This document shows positions 34,721-48,103 of a stretch of DNA of 64,000 bases, piece after piece (position 1 is the stretch's first letter; each line of letters starts with the position of its first letter). The stretch comes from Sinomonas albida. GTDB lineage: Bacteria; Actinomycetota; Actinomycetes; Actinomycetales; Micrococcaceae. The DNA lies in assembly GCF_004919045.1 (NCBI RefSeq), contig NZ_SWDW01000006.1, positions 1-64,000 of the forward strand, in the 5' to 3' direction. The notes beneath the pieces are model-generated. The model searched no databases and was not told the origin of the DNA. It was given only the letters and a program-made list of their open reading frames with translations. The position numbers and the translations under genes were made by a program.

Positions 34721-35962
34721 CTAGCGGGCGGCGAGCTCGCGAGCCAGGCGACGCACGACGGCGCCCGCGACCTCGTCCTTGCTTCCCGCCACATGCTCGG
34801 GCTCGCTTCCGTCCTTTGCGAGGATCGTCACACTGTTCTCGTCGAGGCCGAAGACGCGGTCCGTGCCGACCTCGTTGACCACGAGGAGCTCGCAGCCCTT
34901 GCGCTCGAGCTTCGCACGGCCGTACTCGAGGACGTCCGCGCCATCGTCGCCCGTCTCGGCCGCGAACCCGACGATCACCTGCCGGCCTCCCGCCGCGTTC
35001 CGCAGCAGGACGAGCTCGGCGAGGATGTCCGGGTTCCGGACGAGCTCGATCGGGGAGTCCGGGGCGTCGTCGCGCTTCTTGATCTTGGACGCCTGGCGGT
35101 GGGTGGGCCGGAAGTCGGCGACGGCGGCGGACATGATGAGCGCGTCGGCGCTCGGCGCCCGCTCGATCATCGCGTCGCGCAGCTCGATCGCCGTCTCGAC
35201 GCGGACCACCTCGACCCCGGGTGGCGGCTCGACCTCGAGGTGGGCCGCGACGAGGGTCACGGACGCGCCGGCCTCCTGGGCCGCGCGGGCCAGGGCGACT
35301 CCTTGCTTGCCCGACGAGCGGTTTCCGAGGAAGCGCACGGGATCGATCGGTTCGCGCGTGCCGCCCGCAGAAAGCAGCACACGACGGCCGGCGAGGGGAC
35401 CCTCCTCGGGCGAGCGCGCGCCGTCGTCCGTGCTGGGCCGCGCCGCCAGGGCGAGCGCGGCAGCGAAGATCTCCTCGAGCTCGGGGAGCCGGCCCGGGCC
35501 GCTGTCGCGCCCGGTCAGGCGCCCCTCGGCGGGATCCAGGACGTGCACGCCGCGCGCGCGCAGCGTCGCGACGTTCGCCTGGGTTGCGGGGTGGCGCCAC
35601 ATCTCGGTGTGCATGGCCGGGGCCATGAGCACCGGGCAGCGCGCCATGAGGAGTGCGTTCGTGAGCAGATCGTCCGCATGGCCCCCGGCCGCTCGGGCCA
35701 GGAGGTCCGCCGTCGCGGGCGCGACGACGATGAGCTCCGCCTCGTGCCCGAGCCGCACGTGGTTGACCGTCTCGACGGCCTCGAACACGCTCGTGCGGAC
35801 GGGCTTGCCGGAGAGGGCCTCCCACGTGGCCTTGCCCACGAAGGCGAGCGCCGCCTCGGTCGGGACCGCCGTCACGTCGTGCCCGGCCTCCGTGAAGAGG
35901 CGCAGGAGCGAGGCGGCCTTGTAGGCGGCAATCCCGCCTCCGACGCCCAAGACGACGCGCAA
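34721..35962 (-). CDS. coaBC: Phosphopantothenoylcysteine decarboxylase/synthetase
   Basis: Bifunctional coenzyme A enzyme: CoaB ligates cysteine to 4'-phosphopantothenate with CTP, and CoaC decarboxylates the product with FMN. Seen in 413 aa: CoaC GVGGGIAAYKAASLLRLF, LVAPATADLLARAAGG and MAPAMHTEMWRHPATQ (active site); CoaB from about 185 with LSAGGTREPIDPVRFLGNRS, SGKQG and KIKKRDDAPD. TTG start at 35962 with GGGGAGGG just upstream decides it. Confidence 0.96.
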   Translation of the reverse strand: MRVVLGVGGGIAAYKAASLLRLFTEAGHDVTAVPTEAALAFVGKATWEALSGKPVRTSVFEAVETVNHVRLGHEAELIVVAPATADLLARAAGGHADDLLTNALLMARCPVLMAPAMHTEMWRHPATQANVATLRARGVHVLDPAEGRLTGRDSGPGRLPELEEIFAAALALAARPSTDDGARSPEEGPLAGRRVLLSAGGTREPIDPVRFLGNRSSGKQGVALARAAQEAGASVTLVAAHLEVEPPPGVEVVRVETAIELRDAMIERAPSADALIMSAAVADFRPTHRQASKIKKRDDAPDSPIELVRNPDILAELVLLRNAAGGRQVIVGFAAETGDDGADVLEYGRAKLERKGCELLVVNEVGTDRVFGLDENSVTILAKDGSEPEHVAGSKDEVAGAVVRRLARELAAR

Positions 35963-35992
35963 ACGACCCTCCCCGAAGTCAGCCAGTGGGCC

Positions 35993-36265
35993 TTAGTCCT
36001 GCTCGGCCGAATCTTCGTCCGAGCGCTTCGCGACGAGGAGCCCGTCGTTGATCTCGCGGAGCGCGATCGAAAGCGGCTTCTCATTGAGCTTCGTGTCCAC
36101 GAGCGGGCCGACGTACTCGAACAGGCCCTCGTGGAGCTGTGCGTAGTAGGCGTTGATCTGGCGGGCGCGCTTGGCCCCGAAGATCACGAGCCCGTACTTC
36201 GAGTCCGACTTGGTCAGCAGATCGTCGATCGGCGGGTTGATGATTCCTTCGGGATTCGAAGTCAC
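35993..36265 (-). CDS. rpoZ: RNA polymerase omega subunit
   Basis: Small subunit that helps fold beta' and assemble RNA polymerase. Seen: [50 protein letters not shown], the omega signature. The frame is open back to GTG 36304, directly after the gmk stop, without a ribosome site; GTG at 36265 has GGAG 6 nt upstream and gives 90 aa, the family's usual length, so it is chosen. Downstream of gmk, as in most bacteria. Confidence 0.95.
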   Translation of the reverse strand: MTSNPEGIINPPIDDLLTKSDSKYGLVIFGAKRARQINAYYAQLHEGLFEYVGPLVDTKLNEKPLSIALREINDGLLVAKRSDEDSAEQD

Positions 36266-36305
36266 GACATTCTCCAATGCACTTTTGCGGGGCGGAACGG
36301 ACACA

Positions 36306-36935
36306 CTAGCGCGCGGATTCGCGCGTGTGCGGTGTCAGTCCCATGAGTGAGACAAGCTCGTCTGCGGCGTGCCGGACATCGTCATTGACGACGGTGAAAT
36401 CGAACTCCGGCTCGGCAGCGAGTTCTATTTTAGCCGTTTCGAGGCGGCGCTGCTGTTCCTCGGGGCTTTCCGTGCCGCGTCCCACCAGTCGGCGGACCAT
36501 CTCGTCCCAGCTCGGAGGGGCCAGGAAGACGAACCGAGCCTCCGGCATCGCCTCCTTCACCTGGCGGGCGCCCTGGAGGTCGATCTCGAGAAGTACGGCC
36601 TTGCCCTGCGCGATCGCGTCGTCGACCGAGGCGCGTAGCGTGCCGTAGCGGTTCGCGCCATGGACCGCGGCCCACTCGAGGAATGCGCCCTCGGCGACGA
36701 GCCGATCGAACTCCTCGTTCGACTTGAAGAAGTAGTGCACGCCTTCGCGCTCACCGGGCCGGGCGGGGCGGGTCGTCGCGGAGACGGAGAGCCAGACCTC
36801 GGGATAGTTGTCGCGGATGTACGTCGAGACCGTGCCCTTGCCCACCGCGGTGGGGCCGGCAAGCACCGTCAGGCCCGTGTGCTTGGCCGCGCCGCGCGCG
36901 TGCCCCCCGCCGGCTGCGCTCGTTGTGCTGTCCAC
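36306..36935 (-). CDS. gmk: Guanylate kinase
   Basis: Phosphorylates GMP to GDP. Seen in 209 aa: P-loop [37 protein letters not shown] (GMP site), [26 protein letters not shown] and [17 protein letters not shown] at 36935; ribosome site weak (AAGGAG about 13 nt upstream). Preceded by mihF and followed by rpoZ, a conserved actinobacterial set. Confidence 0.96.
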   Translation of the reverse strand: MDSTTSAAGGGHARGAAKHTGLTVLAGPTAVGKGTVSTYIRDNYPEVWLSVSATTRPARPGEREGVHYFFKSNEEFDRLVAEGAFLEWAAVHGANRYGTLRASVDDAIAQGKAVLLEIDLQGARQVKEAMPEARFVFLAPPSWDEMVRRLVGRGTESPEEQQRRLETAKIELAAEPEFDFTVVNDDVRHAADELVSLMGLTPHTRESAR

Positions 36936-37001
36936 GCGTGTACCCGTGCTCCTTGCTCTATCGAGGGCGTGCGCCTCCGAGGCGGCACGCGGGCGCCCCA
37001 G

Positions 37002-37319
37002 TTACTGCGCCTCGAGAAAATCTATCAGCGCCCGGCGCTGGTGGATGCCCAAACCCCGCAGGCGGCGGCTCGGGGCGATGCCGAGCTGGTCCAGGATGGC
37101 GAGCGAGCGCACCGGCCCGATCCCGTGGAAAGACTCGAGCATCTCCGTGACCTTGAGGCGCGCGAGGGCCTCGTCAGCCATTGCCTGTTCGAACAGCTCG
37201 TCGAGGCCGAGCGTGCCGGCCTTGAGCGCGGACTTGGCCTCCGCACGGCGCGCCCGCGCGGCCGTGGCCTTCGACACCGCCCGGCTGCGTTCTTCCGAGG
37301 TCAAGGGATTGAGTCCCAC
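37002..37319 (-). CDS. mihF: Integration host factor, actinobacterial type (mIHF)
   Basis: Nucleoid protein unique to Actinobacteria, unrelated to proteobacterial IHF. Seen in 105 aa: basic helix (SKATAARARRAEAK), EMLESFHGIGPVRSLAILDQLGI (helix-hairpin-like DNA-contact region) and RRLRGLGIHQRRALIDFLE. GTG at 37319 with GGGAGG 5 nt upstream is preferred over the longer frame to 37340. Lies between the pyr operon hairpin and gmk, so probably heads its own transcript. Confidence 0.95.
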   Translation of the reverse strand: MGLNPLTSEERSRAVSKATAARARRAEAKSALKAGTLGLDELFEQAMADEALARLKVTEMLESFHGIGPVRSLAILDQLGIAPSRRLRGLGIHQRRALIDFLEAQ

Positions 37320-37403
37320 AGTCGCCTCCCAGCTCGACACACGCGCACCCCCACGCGGATGAGAACGAACCTAGTCCCCCGCGCCGCCGCGTGGCAATGC
37401 ACC

Positions 37404-37436
37404 GTGTGCCCGGGAGGAACTTGCTCCCGGGCACAC
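37404..37436 (-). terminator. Terminator hairpin after pyrF
   Basis: Perfect 13-bp stem (37404-37416 with 37424-37436, core GTGCCCGGGAG) around a 7-nt loop, 8 nt past the pyrF stop. No T tract, as is common for actinobacterial terminators. Marks the likely end of the pyr operon before mihF. Confidence 0.75.
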
Positions 37437-37444
37437 GCGCGTCC

Positions 37445-38312
37445 TCAGCCGAGCTCGGCGAGTGTGCGTTCCGTGCGTTCGCGCAGCCCCGAGCGGCTCG
37501 GCCCGCCGGCGAGGATGTCGCGGCTCGAGGTGCCGAGCACCCGAGCGTACGCGGCGCCGAACGTCGCGCGGAGCGCTGCCCCCGTAGCGCCCTGGGCGCC
37601 GAGGCCCGGGGCGAGGATGGGGCCGCCCATGGCGGCGAGGTCCAGTCCCAGACGCACGACGGCGTCTCCGACCGTCGCGCCGACCACGAGGCCGACGCTG
37701 CCGAGCGGCTCGCCCGCGTAGCGCGAGTTCTCCGCGGCGGCGGACTCGCACACGGCCCTGGCCACCGAGCGGTCGCCGCCCGTGTGCTGCACCGACGCAC
37801 CCTCGGGGTTTGAGGTGAGCGCGAGGACGAACGCTCCGCGGCCCGTCGCGGCGGCCTTGTCGAGGGCCGGTCGCAGCGACTCGAACCCGAGGTACGGGCT
37901 GAGCGTCACGGCGTCGGCCGCGAGCGGCGAACCGTCGCCCAGCCACGCGTCCGCGTAGGCGGCCATCGTCGAGCCGATGTCGCCACGCTTCGCGTCCGCG
38001 ATGCTCAGGACGCCGGCGGCGGCCGAGGCCGCGAGGACCTCCTCGAGGACCGCGAGCCCGCGCGCGCCGTGCCGCTCGTAGAGCGCCACCTGGGGCTTGA
38101 CCGCGGCGGCCAGATCGGCGACCGCCTCGACGACGGCGAGGGAGAAGCGGCGCAGCCCCTCGACGTCGTCCGCGAGGCCCCAGGCCGAAAGGAGCGCCGG
38201 GTGCGGGTCGATGCCCACGCACAGCGGGCCCCGCTCCCCCATCGCAGCGGCGAGCCGCGCACCGAACGGCGCGCGGCCCACCAGGCTGCTTCCCGCTGCC
38301 TCGGACACCGCC

Positions 38313-38320
<8 letters not shown>
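37445..38320 (-). CDS. pyrF: Orotidine 5'-phosphate decarboxylase (type 2)
   Basis: Last step of UMP synthesis: decarboxylation of OMP. Seen in 291 aa: [35 protein letters not shown] (catalytic Lys/Asp set), [13 protein letters not shown], and a C-terminal [16 protein letters not shown] at 38320 overlaps the carB stop by 8 nt with GGAGG 9-10 nt upstream; the frame is open inside carB, but similarity begins at about residue 14. Confidence 0.96.
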
Positions 38321-41635
<3,315 letters not shown>

Positions 41636-41636
<1 letters not shown>

Positions 41637-42859
41637 TAGTTCGCTCCCTCGCTCGGCGCGTCGTTCGTTGTCTGGGCGGCGCCTTCGGTCTTCTGGGCGG
41701 CCATGAGGTCGATGAACCTGTCGAACAGGTACGCGGCATCGTGCGGTCCGGCAGCGGCCTCGGGGTGGTACTGGACGGAGAACGCCGGGATGTCGAGGCA
41801 CGCGAGGCCCTCGACGACCTCGTCGTTCAGGCTCACGTGGCTCACCTCGACGCGCCCGTACTGCGGCTCGGGCGCGTTCGTGGGGCCGTCGAGCGGGGCG
41901 TCCACGGCGAAGCCGTGGTTCTGCGACGTGATCTCGACCTTGCCGGTCCGGCGGTCCAGGACCGGCTGGTTGATGCCGCGATGCCCGTAGCGCAGCTTGT
42001 ACGTGCCGAAGCCGAGCGCGCGGCCCAGGATCTGGTTGCCGAAGCAGATGCCGAAGTACGGGATCTTCTCGTCGAGCACGGAGCGGAGCAGGGCGACCTG
42101 GTCGTCCGCCGTGGCCGGGTCACCCGGGCCGTTCGACATGAAGAAGCCGTCCGGATTCACCGCCTTGACGTCCTCGAGCGTCGACGTGGCCGGCAGGACG
42201 TGCACGCGGACGCCGCGCTCGGCGAAGCGATGCGGCGTCATCGACTTGATGCCGAGGTCGACCGCGGCGATCGTGAAGCGGGGCTCGCCCTCCCAGCCGT
42301 GCTCGGTCGGCTCGACGGTGTAGAGGGCGTCCACGCTGACCTCCTCGGCGAGGCGTGAGCCCTCCATGGGCTCGCTCGCGAGGACCTCGTCGAGGAGCTC
42401 CTTGTCGGTCCGCTCGGCGGCGGGGCCGGAGAAGATCCCTGCCCGCATGGTCCGGTGCTCGCGGAGGTGGCGCGTGATGGCGCGCGTGTCGACGCCCTGG
42501 ATGCCCACGATCCCCTGCTCGGCGAGCCCGTCGTCGAGGCTTCCCTCGGAGCGCCAGTTCGAGGCGCGACGCGCGGGGTCGCGGACCACGTAGCCGGCCA
42601 CCCAGATGCGGCGCGACTCGGGGTCCTCGGCGTTGACGCCGGTGTTTCCGATGTGCGGCGCCGTCTGCACCACGATCTGGCGGTCGTAGGAGGGATCCGT
42701 GAGGGTCTCCTGGTATCCCGTCATGCCGGTCGCGAAGACCGCCTCGCCGAGGGTCGTGCCGACGGCGCCGTAGCTGCGGCCGCGGAACGCCCGCCCGTCC
42801 TCGAGCATCAGCACGGCCGGTACGTTGCCCTTCGGCGCCGACTTTTCCGATTCAGTCAC
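41636..42859 (-). CDS. carA: Carbamoyl-phosphate synthase small subunit
   Basis: Glutamine amidotransferase subunit supplying ammonia to CarB. Seen in 407 aa: N-terminal CPSase domain ([32 protein letters not shown]) and a class I GATase with [15 protein letters not shown] (nucleophile Cys) and [11 protein letters not shown] (His, Glu). GTG at 42859, 3 nt after the stop of the PH-like gene. The Gly usually seen after the Cys (CxGxQ) is present as CFGNQ. Confidence 0.97.
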
Positions 42860-42862
42860 TGT

Positions 42863-43396
42863 TCACTCTTCTTCCTGGTCCTGCGGGCGGCCGGTGTCGC
42901 CGGAACGCCCTGAACTCATGAGGTCTTCGATCGCTGCCTTGAGGGCAGTCTTGTCTTCGGGGACGCGCGTGCGGAAGGCCGTGTCCACGGCGTGGTCGCC
43001 AAGCCGCCAGCCGAGCACCACGAGCCCGTCGCGCTCGACGAACTTGCCGGCCATGCCGCTCTCGAGGCGCACCTCGTCGATGCTCCCCGCGGGGACCCAC
43101 AGAGGCCCGGAACCCGCCCGCTCGAAGAGGACCCCGCCGTCGTACACGGCCGCGTCCGCCCGGGTGCGCAGGCCCAGCCCGTGGACCGCCAGCCGGTCGA
43201 GCCAATCCCCCGCCGTCGTCGTCGTGACGTATTGGCCGTCCGCGCGGAAACGCTCCGCTCCCGTGTCCGCGGGGACGGGCTGAGGCTCGGGAACGTCCGC
43301 CTGCCGTCGCTTGCGGCCGCGCCAGCCCACCCACAGCAGCACGACGAGCGCGAGCGCGAGGACGAGCATGACGATCGCCGGGACCGTCCGGTCCAT
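42863..43396 (-). CDS. PH-like membrane protein of the pyr operon
   Basis: Unnamed 177-aa protein. Seen: a membrane helix at the very N-terminus (VPAIVMLVLALALVVLLWVGW), basic stop-transfer WRGRKRR, a linker, and a soluble domain (about 50-160) with GLGLRTRADAAVYDGGVLF and LVVLGWRLGDHAVDT, consistent with a PH-like fold facing the cytosol. ATG at 43396 shares a base with the pyrC stop (TGATG). The gene sits at this spot in related actinobacteria; its role in pyrimidine synthesis is unknown. It may tether the enzymes to the membrane, which is speculation. Confidence 0.82.
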   Translation of the reverse strand: MDRTVPAIVMLVLALALVVLLWVGWRGRKRRQADVPEPQPVPADTGAERFRADGQYVTTTTAGDWLDRLAVHGLGLRTRADAAVYDGGVLFERAGSGPLWVPAGSIDEVRLESGMAGKFVERDGLVVLGWRLGDHAVDTAFRTRVPEDKTALKAAIEDLMSSGRSGDTGRPQDQEEE

Positions 43397-44730
43397 CAGC
43401 GCTCCCCCGCGGAGCCCGGGTGCGGCGTGTTGAGCGCGCCGTCGAGCACCGTCGGGTGGCCGTGGAAGAACGTCGCGACGACCCGCCCGGGGAGCTCGCG
43501 CCCCGCGAACGGCGAGTTGCGTCCCTTCGTGGCCTGCGTCGCCGGATCGACGGTCCAGCGCGCGGCAGGGTCGACGAGCACGAGGTTGGCGGGCTCGCCC
43601 GCGGCGAGCGGGCGCCCCTGATCCGCGAGGCGGCCGATCCGGGCGGGCAGCTCGGACATCGCGCGGGCCACGCCGCGCCAGTCCAGCAGGCCCGTCTCGA
43701 CCATCGCGTGCTGCACGACCGAGAGAGCCGTCTCGAGCCCGGTCATCCCCATCGCCGCCTGCGCCCACTCGCACTCCTTGTGCTCGCTCGGGTGCGGCGC
43801 GTGGTCCGTTCCGACCACGTCGATGGTGCCGTCCGCGAGGGCGGCACGCAGGGCCTCGACGTCCGTCTGCGTGCGCAGCGGCGGGTTGACCTTGTACACG
43901 GGGTCGTAGCTGCGCACGAGCTCGTCCGTGAGCCACAGGTGGTGCGGAGTGACCTCGGCCGTGACGTTGACGCCGCGGGACTTGGCCCAGCGCACGATCT
44001 CGACCGAGCCCGCGGTCGAGACGTGGCACACGTGCAGCCGCGAGCCCACGTGCTCCGCAAGGAGCACATCCCGCGCGATGATGCTCTCCTCGGCGACCGC
44101 CGGCCACCCCGGCAGGCCGAGCACGGCGGACACCGCACCCTCGTTCATCTGGGCGCCGGCCGTGAGCCGCGGCTCCTGCGCGTGCTGGGCGACGACGCCG
44201 TCGAACGCCTTCACGTACTCGAGCGCGCGGCGCATCAGCACGGGGTCGTGGACGCAGATCCCGTCGTCGGAGAACATTCGCACCCGCGCCGCCGAATCGG
44301 CCATTGCGCCGAGCTCGGCGAGCTGCTCGCCAGCGAGGCCGACCGTCACCGCGCCGACCGGCCGGACATCCACCCAGCCCGCGCGCCGGCCCAGGCTGTG
44401 CACCTGCTCGACGACGCCGGCCGTGTCAGCGACGGGGTTGCTGTTCGCCATCGCGTGCACCGCGGTGTACCCGCCGAGCGCCGCGGCGCGCGTTCCGGTC
44501 TCGACCGTCTCGGCGTCCTCGCGACCCGGCTCGCGGAGGTGCGTGTGCACGTCGACCAGCCCAGGGAGCGCCACGAGCCCGTCCGCCTCGACGACCGTCG
44601 CGCCGTCCGCGTCGAGCCCGGACCCGACCGCCGTGAACCGGCCGCCCTCGATGAGGAGGTCCGCCCGCTCTTCGCCGTAGAGGGAGGCCCCCCGGACGAG
44701 GTACGCGGGCCCAGCCACCAGTTCGGTCAT
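43396..44730 (-). CDS. pyrC: Dihydroorotase
   Basis: Amidohydrolase cyclising carbamoyl aspartate to dihydroorotate. Seen in 444 aa: metal motif [32 protein letters not shown], and [19 protein letters not shown] (metal-binding His/Asp). ATG at 44730 overlaps the pyrB stop by 4 nt. Type I multifunctional-length form. Confidence 0.97.
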   Translation of the reverse strand: MTELVAGPAYLVRGASLYGEERADLLIEGGRFTAVGSGLDADGATVVEADGLVALPGLVDVHTHLREPGREDAETVETGTRAAALGGYTAVHAMANSNPVADTAGVVEQVHSLGRRAGWVDVRPVGAVTVGLAGEQLAELGAMADSAARVRMFSDDGICVHDPVLMRRALEYVKAFDGVVAQHAQEPRLTAGAQMNEGAVSAVLGLPGWPAVAEESIIARDVLLAEHVGSRLHVCHVSTAGSVEIVRWAKSRGVNVTAEVTPHHLWLTDELVRSYDPVYKVNPPLRTQTDVEALRAALADGTIDVVGTDHAPHPSEHKECEWAQAAMGMTGLETALSVVQHAMVETGLLDWRGVARAMSELPARIGRLADQGRPLAAGEPANLVLVDPAARWTVDPATQATKGRNSPFAGRELPGRVVATFFHGHPTVLDGALNTPHPGSAGER

Positions 44731-45698
44731 CGTGCAGACTCCTTCGCAGACATGAGCAGGTAGAGGACGGCCATGCGGACCGAGACGCCGTTGGCGACCT
44801 GTCGGAGCACCTGGGAGCGGTCCGAGTCGGCAGCGGCGGAGGAGATCTCGAGGCCGCGCACCATCGGTCCTGGGTGCAGGATCACGGTGTCCCTGAACTC
44901 AGGCTCCGCGAAGCGCGCGAAGCGCTCGTCGCCGAGGCCCCACAGGCGCGAATACTCGGCCGTCGAGGGGAAGTAGGAGGCGTTCATGCGCTCGGCCTGC
45001 ACGCGGAGCATCATGACGGCGTCCGGTGCGTCCGCGAGGGCGTCGTCGAGGTCGTAGCTCACCTCGCACGGCCACTGCTCCACCCCGATTGGCAGGAGCG
45101 TGGGCGGCGCCACGAGCGTGACCTTCGCGCCGAGCGTCGTGAGGAGCCACACGTTGGAGCGGGCGACGCGCGAATGCAGGATGTCCCCCACGATGACGAC
45201 GCGCGCGCCGGCGAGGTCAAGGCCCGACGACGGCGTCCCCGCCACGCGAGCGAGGTGTCGCCGCAGCGTGAACGCGTCCAGGAGGGCCTGGGTGGGGTGC
45301 TCGTGCGTGCCGTCGCCGGCGTTGACGACGGCGGCGTCAATCCAGTCCGTGGTCGCGAGCCGGTGCGGGGCGCCCGACGCCGAGTGACGGATGACGACGG
45401 CGTCCGCGCCGATCGCTTCCAAGGTCTGCGCGGTGTCCTTGAGCGACTCGCCCTTCGACACGGACGAGCCCTTCGCGGCGAAGTTGATGACGTCCGCGGA
45501 GAGGCGCTTCGCGGCGGCCTCGAACGAGATCCGGGTCCGCGTCGAGTCCTCGAAGAAGAGGTTCACCACGGTCCGGCCGCGCAGAGCGGGGAGCTTCTTG
45601 ACCTCGCGGTCGTTGACGGCCGCCATCTCCTCCGCCGTGTCGAGGATCTGAATGGCGTCCGCGAGCGAGAGGTCCTGGGTCGAGAGGAGGTGCCTCAC
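44727..45698 (-). CDS. pyrB: Aspartate carbamoyltransferase catalytic subunit
   Basis: Joins carbamoyl phosphate and aspartate. Seen in 323 aa: [16 protein letters not shown] (carbamoyl-phosphate loop), [17 protein letters not shown], and [14 protein letters not shown]. No PyrI regulatory subunit, as in other Gram-positives, so control falls to PyrR. Overlaps the pyrR stop by 4 nt. Confidence 0.97.
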   Translation of the reverse strand: MRHLLSTQDLSLADAIQILDTAEEMAAVNDREVKKLPALRGRTVVNLFFEDSTRTRISFEAAAKRLSADVINFAAKGSSVSKGESLKDTAQTLEAIGADAVVIRHSASGAPHRLATTDWIDAAVVNAGDGTHEHPTQALLDAFTLRRHLARVAGTPSSGLDLAGARVVIVGDILHSRVARSNVWLLTTLGAKVTLVAPPTLLPIGVEQWPCEVSYDLDDALADAPDAVMMLRVQAERMNASYFPSTAEYSRLWGLGDERFARFAEPEFRDTVILHPGPMVRGLEISSAAADSDRSQVLRQVANGVSVRMAVLYLLMSAKESAR

Positions 45699-46339
45699 CG
45701 GGCCGCCTCCCCGTCCACGCCGCCGGCCGGGGCCTCGATCGCGACGTGGTCCTCCGAGAAGCCCTCGCCGCCGTCGACCTCGCCGAGGCGCACGCGCACC
45801 TTCTCCGCGGCCGAGGTCGGGAGGTTCTTGCCCACGTGGTCGGCGCGGATGGGCAGCTCGCGATGGCCGCGGTCCACCAGGACGGCGAGCCTCACGACGC
45901 GCGGCCGGCCGAGGTCCACGAGCGCATCGAGGGCGGCGCGGATGGTGCGGCCCGAGTACAGAACGTCGTCGACGAGGACCACGACCTTGTCGTCGATCCC
46001 CTGGCGTGGCAGGAGCGTCCTTGCCGGGGGGCGCGTGGGCTGGCGCGAGAGGTCGTCGCGGAACATCGTGATGTCGAGCTGGCCCACGATCTGATCGGCA
46101 TCGACGCCCGGATCGGCGGCGGCGAGCTTGCGGGCCAGGCGGAGCGCGAGCGGGTAGCCGCGACGCGGAATACCGAGGAGGACGATGTCCTGCGGGCCCC
46201 TGTTGGCCTCGAGGATTTCATGCGCGATGCGCGTGAGGGCGCGGTCGATATCCGCTGCGCTCAGGACGACGCGGCCCCCGGCCGAGTGCGCCGGAGCTGC
46301 GGTCCCGGGCGTTCCCTTGTCTGCAGCAGCTTGTGCCAA
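45695..46339 (-). CDS. pyrR: PyrR, pyr operon RNA-binding regulator / UPRTase
   Basis: Bifunctional: binds a pyr mRNA hairpin when UMP is high, and has uracil phosphoribosyltransferase activity. Seen: PRPP loop [34 protein letters not shown], and [14 protein letters not shown], in 214 aa. The frame is open to GTG 46363, but that GTG lies in the loop of the PyrR RNA hairpin and has no ribosome site; TTG at 46339 has AAAGGGG 6-7 nt upstream, so it is chosen. First gene of the pyr operon. Confidence 0.93.
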   Translation of the reverse strand: MAQAAADKGTPGTAAPAHSAGGRVVLSAADIDRALTRIAHEILEANRGPQDIVLLGIPRRGYPLALRLARKLAAADPGVDADQIVGQLDITMFRDDLSRQPTRPPARTLLPRQGIDDKVVVLVDDVLYSGRTIRAALDALVDLGRPRVVRLAVLVDRGHRELPIRADHVGKNLPTSAAEKVRVRLGEVDGGEGFSEDHVAIEAPAGGVDGEAAR

Positions 46340-46350
46340 GGCAGACCCCT

Positions 46351-46372
46351 TTCCCCGCCTCACGGGACGGAA
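46351..46372 (-). promoter_or_regulatory. PyrR-binding RNA hairpin before pyrR
   Basis: Minus-strand RNA folds as TTCCGTC-CCGTGA-GGCGGGG, a stem of seven pairs including G-U, closed by CCGTGA. The CnGnGAGG loop is the core of PyrR-binding loops in Bacillus and Mycobacterium. The ribosome site AAAGGGG starts just 3' of the stem. No terminator follows, so repression is probably translational, as described for mycobacterial pyr mRNA. Confidence 0.82.
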
Positions 46373-46457
46373 TTAAAAAGGATGTGACGGCTGAACCGCC
46401 TTCAAAACTATCACAGGGTGAGCCGGGGCCCCTGGCCCGGCCGCTAGCCTAAGAGCC

Positions 46458-47636
46458 ATGACGAGCCATCATGCGCCGCCCCCGGCGGATCCTCGGCCCG
46501 AACCGACGCGACATCAGGTAGGTGCCGTCCCGCCGCCCCCGCTCATCCACCGCGCCCACGTGCCGGGACTCACGGCCCTCCTCCTCGCGGGAGGCATCCT
46601 CGTGCTCGCCGGCCTCCTCCTCGTGATCCCGTTCCTGTTCGCGAACACGGGAAGCGGCGGGCTCGCCGTCGGCTTCGTCCTCTCCCTCGTGCCGCTCGCC
46701 ATCGTGCTCGGGGCGGTCGCCGTCGTCGACCGCTGGGAGCCGGAGCCGAAGCGCCTGCTCGTCTTCGCCCTCGCGTGGGGTGCGGTGGTCGCCGTGGCGA
46801 CGACGACGCTCGTCCAGCCCCTGTTCCTCCAAACGTTCGGCCCGCGCGACGCGGATCCCGGCGACATGCGTGTCTTCCTGGCCACGGTCGAGGCGCCGTT
46901 CGTCGAGGAGACGGCGAAGGGGCTCGCACTCCTGATCCTGTTCCTCGCGGCGCGGAAGTACTTCGACGGCCCGGTGGACGGCGTGGTCTACGGCATGACC
47001 GTCGCGGCGGGCTTCGCGTTCACGGAGAACATCCTCTACTTCGGCCGCGCGTACGCCGGCGGCCCCGGATCCACCGAGACCCTCGTGGTGATGTTCATGC
47101 TGCGGGGCATCTTCTCCCCCTTCGCGCACGCGATGTTCACGGGCTCCCTCGGTGCGGTGATGGGCTTCGCTGCCCGGCGGTGGAACGCCGGCCTCGGCAT
47201 CGTCGCGTTCGTGGTGGGCCTGGTCCCGGCCATCCTTCTGCATCACCTGTGGAACAGCAGCGGCGACCAATTCCTGATCGTGTACGCGGCCGTCGAGGTG
47301 CCGCTGTTCGGCGCGGCCATCGCGGGCGTGTACCTCCTGCGCAGGGCCGACGCGCGGCTGACTCACCGGCGGCTCGCCGAATACGCGGCCGCGGGATGGT
47401 TCACGCCGCTCGAGGTCGACATGCTCGCAACGCCGCGCGGCCGCAAGGCGGGGCTCCGCTGGGCGGCCTCGCGGGGGCGTCGCACCGAGATGCGCGCGTT
47501 CATCCGCGTGGCCACGGAGCTCGCGTACACGCGCCAACGCGCCGTCAGCGGGCGCGACCTCGTGGGCTACGTCCAAGCCGAGGAAGGGCTCCTGCACGAA
47601 GCGGGCCGGCTCAGGTCCACTATCGTGGCGCCCTGA
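46458..47636 (+). CDS. PrsW family intramembrane metalloprotease
   Basis: Integral membrane protease of the PrsW/CAAX-related group; the Bacillus founder cleaves an anti-sigma factor. Seen in 392 aa: Pro-rich N-tail, about eight hydrophobic helices, and family motifs APFVEETAKG (EE), AFTENILYF, SPFAHAMFTG and LLHHLWN (metal His). A soluble basic tail of about 90 residues follows. Divergent from pyrR; converges on nusB. Substrate unknown. Confidence 0.9.
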   Translation: MTSHHAPPPADPRPEPTRHQVGAVPPPPLIHRAHVPGLTALLLAGGILVLAGLLLVIPFLFANTGSGGLAVGFVLSLVPLAIVLGAVAVVDRWEPEPKRLLVFALAWGAVVAVATTTLVQPLFLQTFGPRDADPGDMRVFLATVEAPFVEETAKGLALLILFLAARKYFDGPVDGVVYGMTVAAGFAFTENILYFGRAYAGGPGSTETLVVMFMLRGIFSPFAHAMFTGSLGAVMGFAARRWNAGLGIVAFVVGLVPAILLHHLWNSSGDQFLIVYAAVEVPLFGAAIAGVYLLRRADARLTHRRLAEYAAAGWFTPLEVDMLATPRGRKAGLRWAASRGRRTEMRAFIRVATELAYTRQRAVSGRDLVGYVQAEEGLLHEAGRLRSTIVAP

Positions 47637-47692
47637 ACCGGCCCGCTTGCGCGCCCAGCACGCTGTGCGCTTCGAACGCTCCCGCCTGGGAT

Positions 47693-48103
47693 TCAGGCCA
47701 GAAGCGTCGGCTTGAGATTCTGCAGCGTGCCGAGGAGGCCGTTGACGAACGTCGGCGAGTCCTCGGTCGACATGGTGCGGGCCAGCGCAACGGCCTCGCT
47801 CACCGCCACGCCGTCCGGGATGTCGTCGTTGAAGAGCAGCTCCCACGTGCCGATGCGCAGGATGATGCGGTCCACGGCCGGCATGCGCTCAAGCGTCCAG
47901 CCGCGCGCGTACGTGGTGAGGATCTCGTCGATCTGAGGCTGCTTCGCAACCACGCCCGAGACGATCTCCTCCGTGTACGGATTGATCTGCTGGTCCGTGC
48001 TCTCGAGGCGCCGCTGGATGACGTCAGACGGCGCGACCGAGCGCTGCTCAGCCTCGAAGAGGATGTCGAGGGCCCGGCTCCGGGCCTTGCCGCGGGCGCT
48101 CAC
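47693..48103 (-). CDS. nusB: Transcription antitermination factor NusB
   Basis: Binds boxA RNA with S10 in rRNA antitermination. Seen in 136 aa: ARGKARSRALDILFEAEQR, ILRIGTWELLFNDDIPDGVAVSEAVALA and PTFVNGLLGTLQ, the NusB all-helical signature. GTG at 48103 shares one base with the efp stop (TAGTG). Last gene of the aro-efp run, converging on the protease gene. Confidence 0.97.
   Translation of the reverse strand: MSARGKARSRALDILFEAEQRSVAPSDVIQRRLESTDQQINPYTEEIVSGVVAKQPQIDEILTTYARGWTLERMPAVDRIILRIGTWELLFNDDIPDGVAVSEAVALARTMSTEDSPTFVNGLLGTLQNLKPTLLA

Noticed and set aside
41637-41801. Longer carB overlapping carA by 165 nt
   Set aside because: CarB similarity begins at [17 protein letters not shown] 41636 overlaps the carA stop in the usual TAATG form.
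46340-46363. GTG at 46363 as the pyrR start
   Set aside because: It lies in the loop of the PyrR-binding hairpin and has no ribosome site; TTG 46339 does.
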